64,000 nt of DNA from Halictus rubicundus. Lineage: Eukaryota; Arthropoda; Insecta; Hymenoptera; Halictidae. Positions 48,701-57,898 of the stretch are shown here, in pieces (the stretch's first letter is position 1; each line of letters opens with the position of its first letter). Position numbers and translations under genes: made by a program. The DNA is taken from contig NC_135152.1 in NCBI RefSeq assembly GCF_050948215.1, positions 11,008,310 to 11,072,309 on the forward strand, in the 5' to 3' direction. The notes beneath the pieces are model-generated. The model was given only the letters and a program-made list of their open reading frames with translations. It was not told the origin of the DNA and did no database searches.

Positions 48701-51700
48701 GATTGAGGGGCGTGGATAGTTTGGGTAGGTGTCGAAAGAATCGATGGAGGCCACGATTAGGCACGGTCGTGCTTCAGAAAAAAAGTGCATCGTTCACGAA
48801 AATCAGAACGAGCCATTGTGTACACCCTCGAGGGGATGTTTTTATCCTATTACCTGGGAGGGAGAAAGAACCGCCCCTCACTCCCCCCCCTCTGACTAAA
48901 ATTGGCCCCGCCGTTGTTCACCTTTTATTAAAATTTCAGAAGCACCTACCCCGTGCGCTCAAGAGATTTGATTACGAGGATTTTTTTTACGGGCCGCGGA
49001 TAGTTTCGTTGCGTGGTTGAACGCTTCCTGATACCAGGAAGCCCCTGCCCCTTCTTCTTCTTCCATGGAAATTCATTTCCTTACCAAAGAGAATCTTCGG
49101 CACACGGAAGACCTCGTTCGAAGCTTTTTAACTCGGCCGCGGACGAAATAGAAAATTGTTCGAGGGGATGACCGCTGGTGTCTGTCGTTCCCGGTAACGT
49201 GACGCAATAATACCGTTTACGATCGTCCACCGTAAAGGAAGCACCACAAGACGGTGCCCGCCATTGCTTTATGGCGTCGCACGGTCGTAAATTTACCGAA
49301 ATCGTAGATAAACGTAAGACGACATTGGCTTCTGTTTAAAAAAATCTATTTAGTTCTACATGTTATCACCATACAGCACAATTCTACTGTATTAGCTCTG
49401 TTTTCAAGAATTATTGTGTATTTAGATAATAGAGTATGTACATGTAATCGGTTCGGATAAGCAAGGTTTTACTGTATCGTGGATTAAACGAGTAAGAACA
49501 ATCCTAACGATGTTGTGTCACGAATATGTTGGTAAAATCCATTATTGAGATATCACGGGGGTCGTACAAAAATTGAAATAATAATAAAAATAATTGCACA
49601 AAAATTACGATGTGTTATATCTTAAGATATAGCCAAATACGCACGCAAAAGTTTGGACCACTTGACCAATCTGACCATTTTCGATCTCGCAAATTGTCTA
49701 AAACTGACGGCTCTAAATAGGAACACCACCATGAAGTTACGAACACGAATGTCCGCGCGACGGTTTCGGTGATTTCCTTCGAAGTAGGGCGTTGCTTGCC
49801 ATTGTTTTCTGACGTGGGGCCGACATTAAAGCGCCTGTCCTCCGTGCGGGAGATGACAAACTATCGATATTAGGAGGCTTGGGTGGGGGGGAGTAAGAAA
49901 CGCAACGGGGACGAACGACCGGCCCCAAGCGTCGGGTTTCTATCTGTTCGATTTTTCATGGCGTGGAATGCGATAGGATATAGGTGGGGCCGGGTGTCAT
50001 CAGCCGGGGGTGAAAGGGGGATCGAGGGTAAAAGAAAACGGGGGGAATCGGTCGCGGGTACAGTCCGGCTCGCGCGCCGCTTGCTCCCCTAAGTTTTAGG
50101 GGTTAATATACCAAGGTGAAATATCAGAGCGACATCGGAAAATATGAGTTGCTCCAGGAGCCATTCGTTCTCGCGGCCCCGCGTTATTTCACCGGCAGAT
50201 TTATGGCGACACGCCGGGAGTTCCGTATCTCCATTAGCGTTCCGTGGGATTGTTCATTCGCGGAACGAGCGGTTTCAATTACTTTCGGCTACGGCTGGAA
50301 ACGAGTACAGCTGTTTCGAACTTCGGCAGATTATTCATTCGGTTATGGCGTTCCGAGGTCCCGGCAACGACTCTCCGAAGATCGTTCGAGGATCATCCGG
50401 CGTCTGGGCTTTAGTGAAGACCGTCGACGGACGAATAAAGATTCGGAGACTGGCTTGGCGATCGTCCGGGGAATTACAAATGGTCGAAGTGTTCGAAGAC
50501 GATCAAAACGGTCAGGAGGATCGAGAATGGGAGTGCGGTGTCGAGGATTGTGGAAATCCGAGGGGGATCCACGAGCGGCTAAAAATCACTGCAAAACTCC
50601 CCCGGGGAGAACCGTCAAGCATCGCAAACCCGAAGAGTGGCAATTTTGTGTCCGGCCACGTTATTTATGTTCCACAAACGAAAATAGAACGGTATCTTTT
50701 CAATTTGTATGAGATATAGGTACCGTCGCGCAATATTTTCTTTTGCTGTGTGTATATCGAAAGAGAAGCAATCGAAAACTGTAACGGTGGAACACACTCG
50801 GTCCGTGTATTTTTAAAATTGTAACTGTTTCGCGCGGAGCAAATATATGCGCTAGATTTTTCACCCTGAACTCGGTCAAAACTTCAATCCACCTCCTTGC
50901 GGCTACATATTACATGGTTGAAATAAACGAAAGGTCTAGTGCGCGCATTGCTGGAACATTGTTAATAACGCCGACAAAGTTTTCGTACTTCCAACGTTTC
51001 ACGTACGTACGCGCGCCACGCGTTTGCAGATCCAAATTATAATTACTCCGCCGGTGTCAAAGTGTATTTGATTTTCAAACCACATATTTCGGTCTATGCC
51101 TTTGTGTTACGAATCAGCTGCGCCGGAGCAAATGTCGCACAAACGGCGAATTCGTTCACGGCGGGAAAAAAGAATCGCGATTTCGTTTGATGCAAGAATG
51201 CGTTTACACGGTCACAGGGTGTACTCAACGCCCGGCGTCCGATCCAATTACGGTCAGCGATTTCGTTGGTTCCTCGACTTGCTGTATTAATGCCCGTTAT
51301 TTTGCATTATCGATCGACGCTGACGGCTATCCCCGTCGCCCCTTGAATTTCCTCAATTTTCCCACTTAGCATTCGTTCCGACAAATTGATGCATCCTTCA
51401 TTTCTGATTCCGTGAATGTAGTACGTCTTCCGTGTTCATTTATTGTTTTATTTTAATCCGATCCTATTCTACACGCCCTCGAAGTCGATGGAATGTTCGA
51501 ACAGCGAAACGAACTGTTAAATGTACAAGTTCATTTCTGGTTTATAGGATAGAGCTCGTTCCTCAGACATGGTCGAAAATTTTTCCTGTAATAAAATTAG
51601 TACAAGTCATCCATGTACCGTGATTTCTCTATATATGTCGTCGAGGCCTGGATGACAAACGTCACGGAATTATCCCCACTACCGCGGGGTATACCCCGTG

Positions 51701-52179
51701 AGGAGCCACGAAGCTTCTGACGCCGAGGAGTGTAAACACAACGCGGGTGTGTCTCCTGGACGATAAACGACGCTGGCAATACCCGTGTTTGTCGACATAT
51801 ACCGAGAATTCACTGTACTTTTCAGTGGGGAACTTGTTTAAGAAGGACGTCAATTCATTTTTTCAGAAAAAATCCCTAAACCTACTAAATGTTGCAGAGT
51901 GCACAGAAAAATATGATCCTTTAAATTCGCACTGTTGTCTCGCCAGCGACAGCGGCAATTATTGTTGTGACACCGTAGTCGGTGTTTCACTGTTTGCTCG
52001 ATGTTTCAGCGTGAATGTAATATTCCTCCGTCGTGAACGAGCTTTATCGACCGCTTTACAATCGCATTGACATTCTCGCCGTGACGCGGACACCAGCTTG
52101 TAAAAACTGAACCCTGTTTTAGTTTCGCCTACAGCGAGGGAGAGGAATAGCGATGGGGAACGAAAGGGAGAGAATAAGG

Positions 52180-52221
<42 letters not shown>

Positions 52222-55200
52222 CGAGCTACTAGCCACTGCAACAATAGTAGAATTGAGTCTACTGCTCTCTGTAATCGCATTGCCAGTCCCTACCGGTACA
52301 ATTATAGGGGGGGAATTGTGAATTTGCTTTCGTGCATACGTAATCTTAAACCCATACTTTCGCCCATGGTGCTGGAATCTGCAATTCTGTTAATAATATC
52401 GCCGTTATAAAAGCGATTATATGTTAATGCGTCTCGCATACGTGTTACGAGCATTGACGTCTAATTGGCCGCATTTAACCGGCACGGTTTGATCCCGGAT
52501 TTGATATTTAATCACATTCGTATTCCATTTTATTACCTGCGCGCTTCGTTACCTCCGAAATAAAATTGCTGGAGATGCGTGGCAGAAATTCGACAATTTT
52601 AGACCCTGCTGCCAACGACAAGATATCTCATTGTCAGCTAAACGTATCTCAATATCTTCTTCTTTGGATAGTGTTCTCTTATACGAGTTTCTTAAAAATA
52701 TCATTAATCTCTCGGAACTCTTTAACCCTCATCAGAAATAGTTGCATAGAAGACTTTGAACCAACATACAGTGAATTCTCGTTACGAGTCAGTTGCGCCG
52801 TTCTGGTGACTGACTCTTAGACGAAATCCGAGTTCCACTGACTCCAAATTGTAAGGTTTGTACTGACTCGTAATGAGAATTCACTGTACAGTGTTTACTC
52901 GATATATGTCCAAAACACGGGTCTAGCCGGAGACATATATCGGCCAGGAGACATACCCCGATCCCGAGTGTAATATTTACACTCGGCGTCCGAAGCCTCT
53001 TCTTGGACCCACACGGGGTATACCCCGCGGCAGTGGGGATAATTCCGCGACGTTTATCATCTGGGCCTTGGCGACATATACAGAGAAATCACTGTATTAT
53101 GTTTCATGTATATAATTTGTTGGAATTTGTTGTACAGTGTAATTATTTGATTCTAGTTCATACCGTACATGGCACCTACCCTCGTTTCGCGCGCGTACGT
53201 TTCGAGTAAAATCGTTTCCACCGTGGTGTGGACACAGTACAGTGTACACCGAGTTTTAATAATAGTCAAGGAAATAATTTCTATTGACAAAGATCGACGC
53301 AATTGTGCCGGGCGGAAGCCTGGAAGCTCCGACTACTCGGTTCGAGCGCTAAGTAAACGTCAAGTGCTCGAGATACATCTGTAGATCATTCATTAGATGA
53401 TAAGGTCGCGAATTAATTAGCGAGGTAGGAGCGGGCGTTCTCTGCCGCGACATTCGCCGTTGCCGCGACTTCGCTTCTTAATGCGGAAAATCACTTGGCC
53501 CGCGCTATCTTCCGCGAGGTAATAGAACGCCGAGCGAAACCGGGGGAACGCTTTATGTTTGTTAAAGACCGCGACGTCGCGACTAACAGGGCCAATTAAT
53601 TATTTTAGAATTTCTGGGTTGCCGAGCAACTGCGTCGAATCTAGACGACAATGGCTTCCGGTTTTGCGGCAAAGAGCAGAGAACGATGAAAAGGGATGAG
53701 GATGAAACGCGCGGTGTCGCGCGAAACTTCCTCGGAAGATCACGTCACGGATCGAAATCAGAAGAGCAAGCTCGTATGGAAATTAGTCGGCTACAGGCGC
53801 GCGCGCGCTCGAATTCAGTTGTCGAGGGTTGTTTGCATTTACATTTATCATGGACGACGAGCAATCAAATCCGCTTCAGGCCGCGGCGAATTATCCTCGC
53901 AACCCACGGGCGAGGGACGCACGGGGGACAAATACCGGCACCGATCCAGCCACCTATGTGCTCAGGCAAATTCTGGCACGCCAACAATTATGTTCGACTA
54001 CACAGCGTTACACGATCCACGGGACAAGTGGTGTCCAGCATAGTGCTCTGTCACATGCATCAGAACAAACACTTCCGGTCAACATTAGCGGAATGGCTAG
54101 CATACGCACTCCAGCGACGATGACGGCGCATCGTATCACCGCTCCTCACTGATTTCACGCGTAAGAATCTTCGACCCTTAACCTGGATCATCCTTCAACA
54201 CCGATAAAAGTGATTGTCAGGAATTCATTTACAAAAAACTCAAACGAGGATTGTTAGAATTTTTGTGAATATATGTACCATATCGAATGCATCGTAACTC
54301 GGATTTTGCGAATCCGTCCGCGAACATTTTGGAAGCATATTTTTCAAATGTTGCACTTTGGATTCGTAATATCGATTTTTTGAACTTTTTATATGAAAAT
54401 TTCCCTTAGAGATTCTCTCATTTGAATTCCCGGGGACGAATTTTAGGTTGAATCACCAATTCAAACGAACGTACGGTTGAAATCTTTCGATCGAGAGATC
54501 CTTGGATCTAAATCGCTGCATATTGGAGAAGAGCACGATCGGATGAATCAGAGATATAAAATGTAACACCGTGCTCGGCAAACACTTAAGCAACAGTCTT
54601 ATCTTCAGTCACGCCATTTAGCGTGGCTGCGTTTCAATGGTTCTGTTATCAGCTCAACCTTTTCCGCTTCGGTCATGTTCACACTGCATAATCCTTAAAG
54701 CCAATATTTTTATAAAGTGCGTACATATTAATTAGTATCGCTAGTTGAGAAGATTATCTTCTGGAATTTTTTAAACGAAAGTACGTTTATTGACTAACAT
54801 TTAGGGAATCATTTCCTTCAAAACTACAACGGTACGAACATAACGGATTGTCGTTGATTGAAATCAGGGATAAAAAAACGATAGAATTACAAAACCTTCG
54901 ACAGCGGTTCCCGGGTCAACCTTGACCCAGAGCATCAAAATCGTGAATTAAATGAAATTGAATGAACACGCGTTACGGTAGGGCGAGCAGAAAGGCTCCG
55001 AAAGGTATGAAAAATACTTTTAAAAAAATTGATAAACAATGCAGTGATGCGGTCCCGAGCATCATCGATCACGTAATAGTAAATACGGTTCCCCCGCGAA
55101 AGGGTTCATAGAATCTGTGGCACGGCTAGATAAACGGTATTTTTACGCGTTCGATAGAGATTTTGAAAACCGTCCGCCATTATTTTCCACGGTGCGCATG

Positions 55201-57843
55201 CCGCATTTACCACGGCTTCTGGGTCACGTACTAAATAACAACGGCTAATAGAAAATGTACGCTATTTTAGCAAATCGTATTTGAGTTTGATCGATTATTA
55301 CCGGCGCGGCAAGTGGGTCACTGTGCAGGCGGAATCCATTCGAAGGAGACCGGTTATGCCATTTCTTGCTCGAGAGGGGGTTGTCATGAGCGAACATTGT
55401 TGAGCTACGCCGATGCGACGAGTTACAGGGGATGGTCCCGACAACGTCCACAACAATTCTTCCGATGTCCTTTGTGAAATTCCTATTGTGCCCGCCATGC
55501 AATCGGAGCAGCGGCCGTGCAATGTACATTTCTGATGCGCTGTGTTGCTTATCATTCGGCCGGGCTAATGGAACGTCAAGCTGCATTTTATTCATAGACC
55601 TCCCGCCCCGAAATAAAACCGCCGGGAAAAACATTCTGTTCCCTGGAAGTCCGGGATCAAAGTATTTCGTTCGCCCAAAAGTTAATTTCGTTTGCGACTA
55701 ATTCGGCCAACGTGAAATTAACAACCGTCGAGCGTGTACATCACGAAACGAACTCTTCGGATAATCTAATCAATTCCTTCCCGTTTTTACAAAGATTCTG
55801 CTTGAACTTCTGGGCTCAGATCCCTTCAAATCTTCATTCACCAATTTTCTTTTTCTTTTTAACATACTTCTTATAGGGCCTTATAGAAATAGTTAATCAC
55901 ACGAATTGGTTACTAGAAGAGTAGAATTTAGGTGGAAGACTTGTAGCTCTGGGTCAAAACGGACCCAAGTTCCGCCACTGGAGGAGTTAAGATGTCTCTT
56001 TGTTTCTGTAGAATTTGTTTTAGAGTTTTTGTGGAATAGATATTTTCGAATATGTACGATAAAAATTCCACGAAAACAATTTGTTGGGAAGCTTTCATTA
56101 AAAATTATTCCGCGAAAACAAAATTAACTTCAACCGTGAATTATCAGTAAACATTACGGTAAATATTACGAATAAATCACATATTCAGAATGTCAATTCA
56201 TCTGCAATAATTATTTAATACCGTTATATCCATCGAATATCGTTCAGTATTTATTACGATGATCGACGACTCTTTTAATATCGATGAATAAAACATCTGT
56301 CGGTATAATGAAATATACAATTTTTATATTTTGCAAGTGCTATTTAAACTGAAGTGAAAACTGAATTTATAACATAAGGGCGTTTTATAAAAGGGTTCCT
56401 AACTAACTTTTTTCGATCTTCGGCGAAAGTACAAGCAGGCTCGATCAATGATATCATTTTCAGGTTTTCAAGTGACCCCAGCACTGTCAAGCGTCCCCCT
56501 CGATCATCGTTCCTCCACAAATATTACGATCGCGTCCAGATTATGTCGAACGCATCGAATGAATAATTGAAAAATGATTGAACGTGTCTAATTCCATGGC
56601 GTTAAGTGATTCGCCAACGGTCGAGCGTACTTGTCGGCCATCGATAACCTACAAACAATTTTTACTGTATCCGGGATACGTGTTCGAATCCTCTCTCTCT
56701 CTCGATGTCTCGAAACGAGATCGAACATTTTTAATATCGCGGCGACTACGACTCTCGTGATACTTTCCGACGCGCTTCGTTTATTACTAAACTGCAGATT
56801 TTATGAAATTCATCGGGAACGCGAAACGCTGAAAACCATAGAAGAATTGTCAAACATTGTCGTAAATGGACGGATTTTATGCATTTATGAAAAACACGAA
56901 TCGATCGAACGCGAAACGATGAAAATATTTCAAGAATTTAAGGACACCAATTATTCTATTCTCGACTCGTTAAAATTATTAATACACCGCAGGTTTTATG
57001 CATTTGTAACACAAATGGGTGGGTACAATTTAAAATAGTAAAAAATTTAAGAAAATTCAGAGACACCAGTGTACTATTTATTCTCAACTTACTGAAATTG
57101 TAAAGAAAGAAAATTTTTATTTCGCATCCGCAGTGCAATCATTAACCCTCGGACTCCCGCGAGTATCTAGGCCTATGCCGGAGTCATTTCTGACCCACGC
57201 CGATATTTGACTACAGTTCTCTTTCGATATAAGGCGATGGCTCTACTTTATGTAATTTAATTACAAAGTATTATATAATTGCACTCCAATTGCAATTACG
57301 AATTACGTTGTAATTCATTTGAATGAAGACCATTTCCGGAGTAACTCAATTGTAATTCTGCACAACTCTGCTCGCAATTAATACAAATTTTATCTCGCAT
57401 AAAAATCCGCAAACGCAAGAAAGATTCACAGCCTGTCGAACCCGGCCGATACTTTGGCATAATCGCGTTGATCAGAAGCACAGAGAAGCTTCTCGAACGT
57501 CGTCGCGTAGAAGAGACGGGGACCGAAACGACAAGCGTTGAAAACGAGAGAAGACGTGAAAATAGATCCTGTTCCTCGGCTGTCTGTCTACCTGCACGGC
57601 TACCTGCTCGTCTGCCACGGAAACGCACAATATTTCTGTAGACAGATTTATGGATCAGCCAGGTGCACCGCATGAAATCCTTTTTCCTCGCGCGTTGTCG
57701 GGATTTTTTGCCCCAACGGAAAAGCACCGGAGCTATCGACGCGCGCTGCTCGAGCGGTGTGGGAGGACGTCGAAACGAAAGACAGGAGACGATAGCAAGA
57801 AACTGTGAGCGAGAAGTAGTTGGATTGAAAGAGGGACAAAGAG

Positions 57844-57898
<55 letters not shown>

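Noticed and set aside
53686..54152. Three overlapping plus-strand open frames of 107-145 codons
   Set aside because: Arg/Ser-rich translations in GC-rich DNA, mutually overlapping, no domain; look like chance openness.
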